The notes beneath the pieces were generated by a model that made no database searches, was not told the origin of the DNA, and was given only the letters and a program-made list of their open reading frames with translations. 64,000 bases of DNA from the NCBI GenBank assembly GCA_015099395.1, contig AP024096.1, positions 3,162,001 through 3,226,000 of the forward strand, in the 5' to 3' direction. Source of the stretch: Ktedonobacteria bacterium brp13 (lineage in GTDB: Bacteria; Chloroflexota; Ktedonobacteria; Ktedonobacterales; Ktedonobacteraceae). A program made the translations under genes and the position numbers. Below, one piece after another: positions 19,149-28,031 of this stretch (position 1 is its first letter; the number at the start of each line of letters is the position of its first letter).

Positions 19149-19644
19149 AGTTCGCTCTCTTTCCAATCCTACAACACGGTCAAAACGAACAAAACAGATG
19201 GTTCATCGTAGCAAAGACGGGCTTTCTCTTTCTTTATTATATCACTAATCCCTAAAGGAAGGAAACCAATAATGAGATTACGAAGGAGAAGACAAAACGG
19301 CTTCAGATGCGCGTTAATCTCGTTCATGAACAGTAAAATAATAACGACAAAACACTGTGAAGGATAAGCGGATAGAGCAACAACTATGCCACAGAGCAAG
19401 GTCTAGCCAATAAACAAAGGGGAGCGAAAACGTGTTAACACAAACGTTCTTTCTAAATGAAAAATGTTTTACATGAGACAGCATATATTGCACAGACAAT
19501 CGCTATAACAATGAACATCGATTCATCTTTTAAAATAACAAATTCAGACAATGTTCATACACTGATGGTATCATAACAGTGCATTTAAAATGCGTTCAAG
19601 TTTATTGATATGTCAAAGGGGATAGCGTTCGTAGGGAGAGAGCA
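19149..19644. other. 500-bp AT-rich gap, no gene seen
   Basis: Between the start of hpf and the small Cys-rich gene the sequence is AT-rich with short open frames in no favoured frame. It presumably holds two divergent promoters. I see no RNA structure I can name. Confidence 0.4.
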
Positions 19645-19905
19645 ATGACGAACATACCAAGTGATCAACACATTACCTATCAACTCCAGTATCGGAAATG
19701 CGGGAAGCCTTCTTGCAGCACCTGTAAAGCAGGACAGGGACACGGTCCATACTGGTATGCGTATTGGCGCGAGGGTTCTCGTTTGCGTTCTGGCTATATT
19801 GGTAAAGTTCACCCTAATGCGCAAAAGCAGGCAGAGGCAGAGGCCGCAAGGGCAACCGCAAAACTACTGACAAAAGAATATGCTGCCGCCAGCGCTGCCC
19901 ACTAG
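19645..19905 (+). CDS. Small Cys-containing protein (86 aa), DUF6788-like
   Basis: The 86-residue protein has CGKPSCSTCKAGQGHGPYWY followed by a basic segment (WREGSRLRSGYIGK) and an Ala-rich helical tail. The pattern of three Cys then GHGPYWYA recalls small proteins often found near transposable elements and in DUF6788-type families. That assignment is from memory and tentative. AGGGAGAG lies five bases before the ATG. It stands alone upstream of nrdR. Confidence 0.65.
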   Translation: MTNIPSDQHITYQLQYRKCGKPSCSTCKAGQGHGPYWYAYWREGSRLRSGYIGKVHPNAQKQAEAEAARATAKLLTKEYAAASAAH

Positions 19906-20028
19906 TAAGCGGTCAAGCATCGATGCAATCTGATAGGCAACGTCGAGCAATAGCAGGGTACAATGCACTATCTACAGCAACAAAGCGGAGCATAGTCCTG
20001 TCTCCTGCGACTGCGTTGTGGTAAAATA

Positions 20029-20061
20029 GTCCTAAATTCATTCTAAAGTGAGGTTTAGGAC
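20029..20061 (+). promoter_or_regulatory. Leader hairpin covering the nrdR ribosome binding region
   Basis: GTCCTAAA (20029-20036) pairs perfectly with TTTAGGAC (20054-20061), just before the nrdR ATG at 20067. The right arm holds the AGGA part of the likely Shine-Dalgarno site, so folding could limit translation. This is an inference from the complementarity. Confidence 0.45.
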
Positions 20062-20066
20062 AAGGG

Positions 20067-20588
20067 ATGAAATGTCCTTTTTGCGGAGGCACAGAGACGC
20101 GGGTGAAAGACTCGCGGGATATTGGTGATGCAATACACAGGCGACGTGAATGTGAACACTGCAAAGGGCGCTTCAGTACCTATGAGCGGGTGGAAAAGTT
20201 CCACTTGATGGTGGTGAAGCGGGATCAGAGGCGCGAGCCTTTCGATCGGCAAAAGCTCTATGTGGGACTTCGTAAGGCATGTGAGAAGCGTCCGCTCCCG
20301 GCCGGGGAGATTGAAAAAGCGGTGGAAGAGATCGAACAAGAGCTGTATCGTTTTGGTCGACAAGAGATATCAAGTGATATCATCGGCGAGCAAGTAATGG
20401 AACGACTACGCCATATGGACAAGATTGCATACATTCGCTTTGCGAGCGTATACCGATCTTTTGATGACGTGGAAAAGATGTTTGAGGAGATCCAGACTTT
20501 ACTCAATCCAGAGAAACCAAATACTGAGAGCCTGAACCAGCTTTCACTTGCCGAGCAGCCTGAACCACTTCCATCCGACGATTTCTAA
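20067..20588 (+). CDS. nrdR: Transcriptional repressor NrdR
   Basis: NrdR senses ATP/dATP and represses ribonucleotide reductase genes. The 173-residue protein has the N-terminal zinc ribbon (MKCPFCGGTETRVKDSRD...RRECEHCKGRFSTYER) and an ATP-cone domain (about 49-140). The family's conserved MDKIAYIRFASVYRSFDDV is present. The length is slightly greater than the usual 150-160, owing to a C-terminal tail. No nrd genes are in the window. Confidence 0.96.
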   Translation: MKCPFCGGTETRVKDSRDIGDAIHRRRECEHCKGRFSTYERVEKFHLMVVKRDQRREPFDRQKLYVGLRKACEKRPLPAGEIEKAVEEIEQELYRFGRQEISSDIIGEQVMERLRHMDKIAYIRFASVYRSFDDVEKMFEEIQTLLNPEKPNTESLNQLSLAEQPEPLPSDDF

Positions 20589-20731
20589 CTCTCCCACCCG
20601 CTTACGCTGTCCCTTCTACACGCACGACGTAAAACGACGCACAAAAAAAAGCATCCCAACGCCAGGATATATGGAGCTCTCAACGTTGGAACACTTTTTC
20701 GTAGGCTTTGTGCTTTTCTTGTTTTCAGACG

Positions 20732-21163
20732 TTATGGGCGCTGCTGAGCAGCTTCAGCACGGCGCAAACGACGGCTTAACGTAGCCAATAGCTTGATTGC
20801 GACGTCAGGTTGGTTACGCAAAAATGAGCGAAACTCCCAGACGGGCACCAGCAACGCGGTCACTTCATCAACGGCGGTAATGGAAGCCGAGCGTGGTAGC
20901 TCATCAAGCAGCGCCATCTCACCCAGAATGTGGCCAGCACCGACCGTACCAAGATCTTCTTCAGCGCGATCAGGGTTCACGGCTCGTGTAATACGAACAG
21001 TCCCCTGCGTTACTATATATGCACCGACACCAGTATCACCTTGCGCAATAAGGACTGATCCCGGCTCATATGTTCGTTCCTGGCACTCATCAGCAAGAGC
21101 CTTGAGTTCCTTCTTGTCTAACGTTGAGAAAAGGTCAACACGTGCGAGAGCATCTTCTTTCAT
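20732..21163 (-). CDS. Cyclic nucleotide-binding domain protein without a DNA-binding domain
   Basis: The 143-residue protein is a single cNMP-binding domain, with ARVDLFSTLDKKELKALADE, the beta-roll EPGSVLIAQGDTGVGAYIV, and the phosphate-binding cassette GHILGEMALLDELPRSASI. It lacks the HTH of Crp/Fnr regulators, so it may act as a sensor partner. The ATG at 21163 is preferred; a TTG-ATG upstream could add seven residues. A palindromic repeat copy lies in its leader. The ligand is unknown. Confidence 0.82.
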   Translation of the reverse strand: MKEDALARVDLFSTLDKKELKALADECQERTYEPGSVLIAQGDTGVGAYIVTQGTVRITRAVNPDRAEEDLGTVGAGHILGEMALLDELPRSASITAVDEVTALLVPVWEFRSFLRNQPDVAIKLLATLSRRLRRAEAAQQRP

Positions 21164-21189
21164 TATGCAACGGCCTTTCATCAAACACC

Positions 21190-21240
21190 GATCTTATTCC
21201 GCAAACCAACGCGACTGACGCGCTCAGGCTTTCGGATAAG
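21190..21240. repeat. Dispersed palindromic repeat, copy C (short)
   Basis: GATCTTATTCCGCAAACC...CTTTCGGATAAG, 51 bp, keeps the terminal inverted ends and the AACGCGAC core but lacks the extra hairpin of copies A and B. It lies in the 5' leader of the cNMP-binding protein gene. Confidence 0.75.
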
Positions 21241-21500
21241 CAGATAACCCAACGAACATGCAGATAAAGAATATCATAGCAAGGTCGTCTAAAATGGCAA
21301 GCACCACTCTCCGACCGGAAGGCATGATATTCCACCTGCATAAAATATATTTGCAATTATAACACTACCAGACACTATTGTGCGAGTTAGTTTCACTCCT
21401 GCCTTTACATTCAATGAACCACGAATTACAATGACGGTGAAATACCATGAAAAAAGCCATCAATACTCAACAACGCACGAGTTTTAAGGATATGTAAATT

Positions 21501-23741
21501 ATGATGACACCCGATAACGATAAGAAGCAGCAAGATCTCCAATTGGCGGAGAAACGGCTCCAGGCTGGCTTCGATGCCTTCAACGATGGAAAACTGGACA
21601 AGGCATCTGAGGCCTTCGAGGATGCTGAAGTCCGCTTTCGCGTTGCTGGAGATTTTAAGAAGGCTGGCGATTCTCGCGTGATGATCGCGGAGATTAGTGA
21701 ACAGAACGGGTCTCCAGAACAGGCGATTGCTGGCTACCAGCGGGCGATCCGCCACTTTGAGACGGCAGAACGTCTACTCCAGGTCGCCGCAACCAAACTG
21801 TCACTCGGTCATGTCCAGCGGCAGCTCGCACAATTGGATAAGGCGCAAGATGCCTACCAGGAAGCCGAGCAGATCTATCGCAAAGAACAGAATTCACGTG
21901 GCGTCGGGAATGTTGAACTGGCCTTAGGCCACATTGAGCTACAGCGCGCCAACATCGCCTATGCGGCAGAGCACTATGAAGAGGCCATTCGCCGCTTTAA
22001 AGAGGTTGGTGAGCGTACCAATGAGGCAGATGCCAGCCGCAGTCTGGCCGATATTCACGCGATGGAGCGCAAGTTCGGAGAGGCCGAGACGGCATACAAG
22101 CACGCCTTAGAGATCTATCGAGAGACGCGCGATAACTTTGGGGTCGTCGATGCTCAGGTGGGATTAGGACGCATCTATATAGAACAGGAACACCTGGATG
22201 AGGCGTCGGCAGTGCTGGCAGATGCAACCAACCTGGCCCAACAGATCGAGTACAATCTGGGACAGGCCGATGCGAACCTGGGATTAGCGGAGATCTATTT
22301 ACTGCAAGGCCAGATCGATCAGGCATTGATCGGTGCCCAGGGCTCGCTACAGATCTATACTGATGAACGCTCCGCCCTGGGGACAGCACGCGCGGGCCGT
22401 ATACTGGCAGAGATCAATCTCCGCCGTGGACAGCTCGGGTACGCGAACTCGATCGTTGAGCGGGCCTTGCGCACCTACCAGGCAGTCGCGTATCGTCTGG
22501 GCCAGGCAGAGACGACCGTTATCCAGGGACTCATTCAATCGAAGCGCGGCTTTATCAGTCGAGCGCGCCAGACATTGGAAAGTGGTCGCCAGCAGGCGCA
22601 TACGTTGGGCCAGGTGCTCACCGAGCAGAAGGCTCTGATCGGTCTGGGTGAGGTCGAACGGCAGATGGGCGAGCTGGGACGGGCTAAAGGACTCTATGCA
22701 GAGGTCGATACGCTGGGCGAGCACCTTGATGAGCGGACTGCGGCTAGTAACAGGACGCAAGCCGAGATCGGCCTGGCACGCCTGGAGATCCTGTTAGGCG
22801 ATATGAAGGAAGCTGAACGACATCTGCTACGAGCAGAGGAGACCGTCAGTAAGAACTCACTCGCGGCTCAGCTTACGCCATTCGTGACGATTATGCACGG
22901 ACAACTCCGTCTCGCTGAAGGCGACTTCAATGAGGCTGAGAGGCTCTTCACGATAGCGCAAGAGCAAGCTAAAACACATCAAGACCCCGCCCTCAAAGCA
23001 GACCTCACCCTGGGTCTGGCGCAGACAGCACTATCACAAGGCAACTTTGATGCCGCCCTCGAACTCTACCTGGATGCCGGTCGTCAGTACCAGTTAAACG
23101 AGAGCACCGATGGCGACGGACTCGCCGTACTGGGAAATGCCCAGGTAAACGTCGCGCAGGAACGCTGGGAAGAGGCTATGGACAACTGCGACGCAGCCAT
23201 GATACGTTTCAAACAGGCCGACGATCAACCCAGTGAAGCCGACGCACAACTGATCCATGGCTTGATCAATCGCGCCCAGGACGAGCAAGAAGTTGCATTG
23301 AGCGATTTTGAGCAGGCACTCAAACTCTATCATCAGCAACGTCGTCCACTAGGGGTCGCCGATACCCGCTTCGCACGCGGCTCCGTCTTCCTGCTGCGTG
23401 GCGATTATGTACGCGCACGTGACGACCAGAGTAAAGCTATCGTTCAGGTCGAACGGGTCATGAATAGTATCAGCAAGCCGGAGCGCTGGGGCATGTTCCT
23501 GCGCCAGTATGCTCAACAATATGCTGAGACTGCGCTCGCCGATCTGCAACAGCAACACTATGAAGAGGCCAGAGCACTGTTGCAAGACTTTATACGCGTA
23601 GCAGGCTCAAAAGAGATCATCAAGCAATTGCGTAGCTACGAAACAGACATACCGGTCAGCGGAGACGATCTGACGCCGGAAGAACTGAGCCGCAATAGAG
23701 AACTTGTACGTCACCTGACAGAACTTCGTAAGGGACTCTAA
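21501..23741 (+). CDS. Large TPR-repeat protein (746 aa)
   Basis: The protein is almost wholly composed of about 17 tetratricopeptide-type helical hairpins, with consensus pieces such as AIAGYQRAIRHFETAERL, GRIYIEQEHLDEASAVL and ALSDFEQALKLYHQQRRPLG. No signal peptide or membrane segment is visible, so it is a cytoplasmic scaffold. No enzymatic or DNA-binding domain is present. AAGGA lies ten bases before the ATG; the second codon is also ATG. The IscB element begins a few bases after its stop codon. The partner proteins are unknown. Confidence 0.85.
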   Translation: MMTPDNDKKQQDLQLAEKRLQAGFDAFNDGKLDKASEAFEDAEVRFRVAGDFKKAGDSRVMIAEISEQNGSPEQAIAGYQRAIRHFETAERLLQVAATKLSLGHVQRQLAQLDKAQDAYQEAEQIYRKEQNSRGVGNVELALGHIELQRANIAYAAEHYEEAIRRFKEVGERTNEADASRSLADIHAMERKFGEAETAYKHALEIYRETRDNFGVVDAQVGLGRIYIEQEHLDEASAVLADATNLAQQIEYNLGQADANLGLAEIYLLQGQIDQALIGAQGSLQIYTDERSALGTARAGRILAEINLRRGQLGYANSIVERALRTYQAVAYRLGQAETTVIQGLIQSKRGFISRARQTLESGRQQAHTLGQVLTEQKALIGLGEVERQMGELGRAKGLYAEVDTLGEHLDERTAASNRTQAEIGLARLEILLGDMKEAERHLLRAEETVSKNSLAAQLTPFVTIMHGQLRLAEGDFNEAERLFTIAQEQAKTHQDPALKADLTLGLAQTALSQGNFDAALELYLDAGRQYQLNESTDGDGLAVLGNAQVNVAQERWEEAMDNCDAAMIRFKQADDQPSEADAQLIHGLINRAQDEQEVALSDFEQALKLYHQQRRPLGVADTRFARGSVFLLRGDYVRARDDQSKAIVQVERVMNSISKPERWGMFLRQYAQQYAETALADLQQQHYEEARALLQDFIRVAGSKEIIKQLRSYETDIPVSGDDLTPEELSRNRELVRHLTELRKGL

Positions 23742-23749
23742 CGCATTTC

Positions 23750-23996
23750 TGTTGCTACTAGTCAGGAACCCCACGGGATAAAATCCGGGGGCTTGCTCAA
23801 GTAAGCCCACACCTGACCAGTCTTAGTCTTGAAACAGGCTCCCTTCGGGAAGAAATAGGTACGGCAGGGTGCACGCCAGCGCTGCCCGCTACGGTTGCAG
23901 TTTAAACAAGGCTACAGGGTTAACCCAGTGATTGCAACGTTAAACCTTCCCGAAGATTGACGAGGCACACATCACCTACGAAAGTAGAGGCTCAAC
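23750..23996 (+). ncRNA. Omega RNA (guide RNA scaffold) of IscB
   Basis: IscB proteins use an omega RNA encoded directly upstream of the gene. This 247-base gap has no open frame and is strongly structured. GTCAGG pairs with CCTGAC as an outer stem enclosing a C/G-rich imperfect hairpin and GGGCTT...AAGCCC. CTTCGGGAAG and a GCAG...CTGC region follow, with TTCCCGAAG near the 3' end able to pair back. By analogy the guide would be the roughly 16 bases just 5' of the scaffold, around 23730-23752. Ends are not determined. Confidence 0.75.
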
Positions 23997-25337
23997 TTGA
24001 GCAATGTCTTCGTGATTGACAGTTTTTGTCAACCGTTAAACCCGGTCCATCCGGCCCGTGCACGTCTGCTTTTAAAGCAAGGCAAGGCGTCGGTGTACAA
24101 AATATATCCCTTTACGCTGATCCTGAAACGCATCGTAGAAGTGCCAGAGGTCAAACCTTTGCGCATCAAACTAGACCCTGGGAGCCGCACAACTGGCATC
24201 GCCATCGTGAACGATGTATCAGGCGAAGTGGTCTTTGCCGCTGAACTCACGCATCGTGGGCAAGCAGTCAAATCTGCACTGGATGACCGTCGGGCGGTAC
24301 GGCGTTCACGCCGTCAACGAAAAACACGGTACCGCAAAGTCAGATGGCAGAACCGCAAGCGCAAACAGGGCTGGTTACCACCCTCGTTAGAGAGTAGGAT
24401 TGCCAATATGCTGACCTGGGTTGAGCGACTGCGACGCTATGCGCCAATCACGGCAATCAGTATGGAATTAGTAAAGTTTGATCTTCAGCAGATGGAGAAC
24501 CCGGAAGTTGCTGGTGTGCAGTATCAGCAAGGGACGTTAGCCGGTTATGAGGCACGTGCATACTTGCTCGAAAAGTGGAAGCGCACCTGCTCGTACTGCG
24601 GCGCGAAGGATATCCAGCTCCAGATCGAGCATATCCAGCCACGAGCCAGGGGTGGCACGAACCGCATCAGCAACCTGGCTCTGGCCTGCGAGAAATGCAA
24701 TACGGCAAAGGGGACGCTCGATATCGCAGTGTTCTTGAAGAAGAAGCCTGATGTCTTGCAACGTATTCAGGATCAAGCAAAGAAGCCACTCAAGGATGCA
24801 ACAGCCGTCAACGCGGCACGCTGGGTACTGTTTGAACGTTTACAGGCGACTGGATTGCCAATCGAGTGCGGCAGTGGCGGATTGACGAAGTACAACCGAA
24901 CAACGCGAGATCTGCCCAAGACTCACTGGTGTGATGCGGCGAATGTGGGGAAGAGTACGCCTCCGGTGTTCACGGTCAAAGGTGTCGTGCCCTTGCTCAT
25001 TACGGCGAAAGGACACGGGAACAGACAGATGTGCTTGCCTGACAAATATGGGTTCCCACGTACCTGCGCCAAAGGGGCAAAGTCCGTCAAGGGCTTCCAG
25101 ACCGGGGACATCGTAAAAGCAATGGTCACCAAAGGCAAGAAAGTCGGAACCTATGTTGGGCGCGTGGCAGTGCGCAGCAGTGGCTCATTCAATATCACCA
25201 CCCAACAGGGAACCATTCAAGGGATTGGACATCACTCTTGCCAGATGCTTCACAAGAGCGATGGCTACAATTACGCGAAAGGAGTGCCTGTTTCCTCCCC
25301 ATGCATGAATGCAGGGGTCTCCACAGGCGGGAATTAG
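23997..25337 (+). CDS. iscB: IscB RNA-guided nuclease (Cas9 ancestor family)
   Basis: The 446-residue protein has every IscB part in order. They are the N-terminal PLMP domain (here P13-L-N-P16), RuvC-I with D60 in RIKLDPGSRTTG, an Arg-rich bridge helix (about 98-125), RuvC-II with E157 in ISMELVKFD, an HNH domain (C198, C201, E211-H212, C231, C234, N235) and RuvC-III with H310 and D313 in THWCDAANVG. A C-terminal target-recognition part follows. All catalytic residues are kept, so it is probably active. The start is a TTG with AGAGG six bases upstream. The right-end hairpin lies inside the last codons. Confidence 0.95.
   Translation: MSNVFVIDSFCQPLNPVHPARARLLLKQGKASVYKIYPFTLILKRIVEVPEVKPLRIKLDPGSRTTGIAIVNDVSGEVVFAAELTHRGQAVKSALDDRRAVRRSRRQRKTRYRKVRWQNRKRKQGWLPPSLESRIANMLTWVERLRRYAPITAISMELVKFDLQQMENPEVAGVQYQQGTLAGYEARAYLLEKWKRTCSYCGAKDIQLQIEHIQPRARGGTNRISNLALACEKCNTAKGTLDIAVFLKKKPDVLQRIQDQAKKPLKDATAVNAARWVLFERLQATGLPIECGSGGLTKYNRTTRDLPKTHWCDAANVGKSTPPVFTVKGVVPLLITAKGHGNRQMCLPDKYGFPRTCAKGAKSVKGFQTGDIVKAMVTKGKKVGTYVGRVAVRSSGSFNITTQQGTIQGIGHHSCQMLHKSDGYNYAKGVPVSSPCMNAGVSTGGN
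25297..25317 (+). repeat. Right-end hairpin of the IscB element
   Basis: CCCC-A-TGCAT pairs with ATGCA-GGGG around a two-base loop, inside the last codons of iscB. IS200/IS605 family elements commonly have such a C/G-rich imperfect palindrome near the right end. Confidence 0.75.
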
Positions 25338-25553
25338 ATGATATACTAGAGAGCGATGTCGTGTGCTCAATAATAAGAGGTAACGACAACCATGCTCTAC
25401 AGGGAAAACAAGCAGCGGTCTGACAGACGCCGTTTCGACGGTCCTACCAGTCACACGTGATAAAAACATTAGAATGGCTATTCGCGCGAAGCAGGACGAT
25501 GGAGCATGCTGTATCGTCCTTCGCCGGACGTATTATTGGAGGAACACTTCGTT

Positions 25554-26342
25554 ATGGGCTTACAATTTTTGCGGGGTAATTCCCAGGCACCCAAGGGGCA
25601 TGCTGTCTTTTTAGCTCGCAGCAGGAGCAACTCGCGAGTTGTCTATAGTACCTACTGCCTTGTACCACCAATACCAATGTCTATTGCGAAGTATCTTCCT
25701 CCTATGTTTACCTCCCAGATCCCTTCCGAGGAGTTGCAGGGGGCAGATGGTCTCACTGGCATGCCGATCCCTCCAATGCTAGAAGAAGGGATCAGTGAAG
25801 AGGAGCTAGAGATTCTGGCCGAACGCAGAGGCGATGATCTTTGTGATCTTGGCACGGTCTCTGGCGAGGATATGGAACGTATGCAGGTTGCTGCGATGTA
25901 TAGTCAGGAGTACGCACAGCTGTATTCAAACTATATTAAGCAGGTCAGCAAGTCGACTCCACTCTCCACAGCATCCCAGCCCACACGCATAGAAGAGCCC
26001 GCTACTAACAACGACGATCTCGACCCTGAAGAACTGCTACTCCAAAGCATGCCAGAGCGTCAAAAGCTTGTCGAAGTTGGGAAGCTGGTTGGTACGGCAC
26101 GCTACGCCGTTGGTGGCCAGGATACCACTCTCCTTAAAGAGACAAGGCGGAAGATGGATCGCCTCATACGCTTGTTACCCGAAAAGTATCGCGGCACAGA
26201 GATCACTAAAGCGGCCTTCTCTCCACAAGAGAAAGGTGCTAAACTAGCAGAACTGTACTTAAGCCGAGCATATAAACTTCTTGACGAAGAATACGCAGAT
26301 ATCCCCAGCATAGAGAGCGCTATTCGCGAATTAAAAGATTAG
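25554..26342 (+). CDS. Hypothetical protein (262 aa)
   Basis: I do not recognise this protein. Its N-terminal 75 residues are mixed hydrophobic. The middle is acidic (EEGISEEELEILAERRGDD), and the C-terminal third is helical and basic (TTLLKETRRKMDRLIRLLPEK, then AKLAELYLSRAYKLLDEEYAD), resembling a helical repeat or TPR-like tail. The ATG at 25554 has GGAGG eleven bases upstream; an earlier start is possible. It is followed by another unrecognised gene on the same strand after 57 bases, suggesting a shared unit. Confidence 0.7.
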   Translation: MGLQFLRGNSQAPKGHAVFLARSRSNSRVVYSTYCLVPPIPMSIAKYLPPMFTSQIPSEELQGADGLTGMPIPPMLEEGISEEELEILAERRGDDLCDLGTVSGEDMERMQVAAMYSQEYAQLYSNYIKQVSKSTPLSTASQPTRIEEPATNNDDLDPEELLLQSMPERQKLVEVGKLVGTARYAVGGQDTTLLKETRRKMDRLIRLLPEKYRGTEITKAAFSPQEKGAKLAELYLSRAYKLLDEEYADIPSIESAIRELKD

Positions 26343-26399
26343 CTCTCTTTTTATGCATTATAGGGCATACATTTACACTTAATTTATCAGGAGTCATAC

Positions 26400-27839
26400 A
26401 TGGCTGCATTAGAATTGAGGGTCGATATCTCCACGCTGATTGACGCTGTCATCAGTGGCGATACGGACCGTATTATTTCCAGCACTCGCGCCCTTTTGGC
26501 AGAAGAACGCAACGCCGATGTCTTGCTTGGACGTATTGGCGCGATCGCCAGCAAAGGCGATCCTGAGGGCAATATCACGATTACAGTGGCGGCGGCAGCA
26601 ATGCTTGCTCGCTTCTTGCGCGCCCGACCCGCCCCCCTGGATCAGGAGGCCCCATCACAAACACGAACACTGCCACTCTTCGTGCGCGCCATGCAGATCG
26701 CAGCTCCAGCGGTGCGCATCGGCAACACGACGGCAATCACTGAGCCTCCGGCCTTCTTCCCCAGTGAACTGGTTGATAAGAATACGAGCATCAATGAGGT
26801 CCTCAATGAGGCGGTCAATAAAGACGATCTCACGTTGACCGAGCGTATCTTATTGGGCTTCTATGGCACAGGCGCAGACTACCGCACATTGCAGGTACGT
26901 GCCTATGAGACCCATGCCACCAACTTCCCACGTGAGGGCTATCCTCTGGAGTGTGCTGTGCGCGGCTTCCAGTTGCTCGATGCCGTTGAGTGGAGTTCAC
27001 ATGTACCGACCCTGATCCATTGGTTGGCACCAAAGCTCGTGATCGCACCCAATGAGACCCAGCCAGCCTGGATCGAAGAGGTCCGGCAACATGCTGCCGC
27101 CCATGGCTTAACCAGCATCCGTACACGCCTCTCTACACCGAAGAATGCCAACGCATTGCCAGTGCAGCAGATCATCCTGAGCAACGCCGATACCAAAAAG
27201 GTCCTCCAGGCCGTCACCGACGCTATATTGACCGGCGAGGCTGCTCCACGCGCAGTCGCCTCGATCATCGCTCTGGCCGCCGCTGAGATCCTGGAAAAGG
27301 TTGATGAGAAAGATCATGCACGCTTCCTGCGTGCCTCCAATGGTCTGCTCTACGCATCAGCCGTCCGCAACGTCTTCCGTCAGGTACAGGATGTGGAAGT
27401 CTATAACCTGGTGTATACCGCAGCAGCTTATATCAATGCACTGTACAAAGAGGTTGCGCAAGAGACACAGGGCAACGCATTCCACACACCTGCAGCAACT
27501 GGCAGCACGGTCGGAGGTGGCCTGATCGCAGCATCCCAGCTTGAAACGCTAGAGAAACAGTTGTACGCGCAAGACTATGCCGGTGCACTGAGTACCGCGA
27601 ATCGTTACCTCACACTGGGTCACGATGCGCGCGCACTCTTCGGTACACTGGGACTGGGTGCCGCACAGAACGACTACACAACCGATCAAGGTCGCTCCCT
27701 ACAGCTCGTCCTGGCCGCAGGCGAAGAGTATACCAACTGGCCAAAAGATCTTCCTGGTCACTCGATCCAGGCGTTCCTGCATGCAGCACTGCGCGCAGCT
27801 ACATTTGGTACCCACGACAACCTCCTGGCAAAACTATAA
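26400..27839 (+). CDS. Hypothetical helical protein (479 aa)
   Basis: This soluble, Ala-rich, mostly helical protein is not one I can assign. Notable stretches are LLGFYGTGADYRTLQVRAYE, a His/Trp-bearing segment ECAVRGFQLLDAVEWSSHVPT, then LIHWLAPKL, and a late LETLEKQLYAQDYAGALSTA. His residues before and after the middle could bind metal, but no pattern is decisive. AGGAG six bases before the ATG supports the start. It probably forms a unit with the preceding gene. A structured terminator follows. Confidence 0.75.
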   Translation: MAALELRVDISTLIDAVISGDTDRIISSTRALLAEERNADVLLGRIGAIASKGDPEGNITITVAAAAMLARFLRARPAPLDQEAPSQTRTLPLFVRAMQIAAPAVRIGNTTAITEPPAFFPSELVDKNTSINEVLNEAVNKDDLTLTERILLGFYGTGADYRTLQVRAYETHATNFPREGYPLECAVRGFQLLDAVEWSSHVPTLIHWLAPKLVIAPNETQPAWIEEVRQHAAAHGLTSIRTRLSTPKNANALPVQQIILSNADTKKVLQAVTDAILTGEAAPRAVASIIALAAAEILEKVDEKDHARFLRASNGLLYASAVRNVFRQVQDVEVYNLVYTAAAYINALYKEVAQETQGNAFHTPAATGSTVGGGLIAASQLETLEKQLYAQDYAGALSTANRYLTLGHDARALFGTLGLGAAQNDYTTDQGRSLQLVLAAGEEYTNWPKDLPGHSIQAFLHAALRAATFGTHDNLLAKL

Positions 27840-27888
27840 GAAGTCTGTTTGCCAGGTAGATTGACGTTCACAGCATACGATAAAGGAT

Positions 27889-27979
27889 GCAGGAGGGTTA
27901 GCAGCCACCAATGAGATCGCCAGTAAAGGCTGATCAGACATTGGATAGACTGTCTGAGCCCTCCTGCTTCCTGTTTTTT
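27889..27979 (+). terminator. Long structured terminator or attenuator
   Basis: GCAGGAGGG (27889-27897) pairs perfectly with CCCTCCTGC (27959-27967), enclosing a second helix CCAATG...CATTGG, then TTCCTGTTTTTT. The 60-base loop is unusual for a plain terminator, so a regulatory leader of the following lipoprotein gene is also possible. Confidence 0.65.
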
Positions 27980-28031
27980 GCGACTGATAGCTCAGCTTAT
28001 AGAGAACGTCTTTGAAGGAGATGCACCTTGC

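Larger units (their letters stand above)
23745..25345 (+). mobile_element. IscB-carrying element of the IS200/IS605 type (no TnpA)
   Basis: The unit consists of a structured left end, the omega RNA, iscB and a right-end hairpin. It follows the TPR gene stop directly. No Y1 transposase is present, so it is non-autonomous and would rely on a TnpA elsewhere. Exact ends are not visible because IS200/IS605 elements make no target duplications. The left end is estimated near the GTCAGG that starts the first stem, the right end just beyond the hairpin. Confidence 0.75.
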
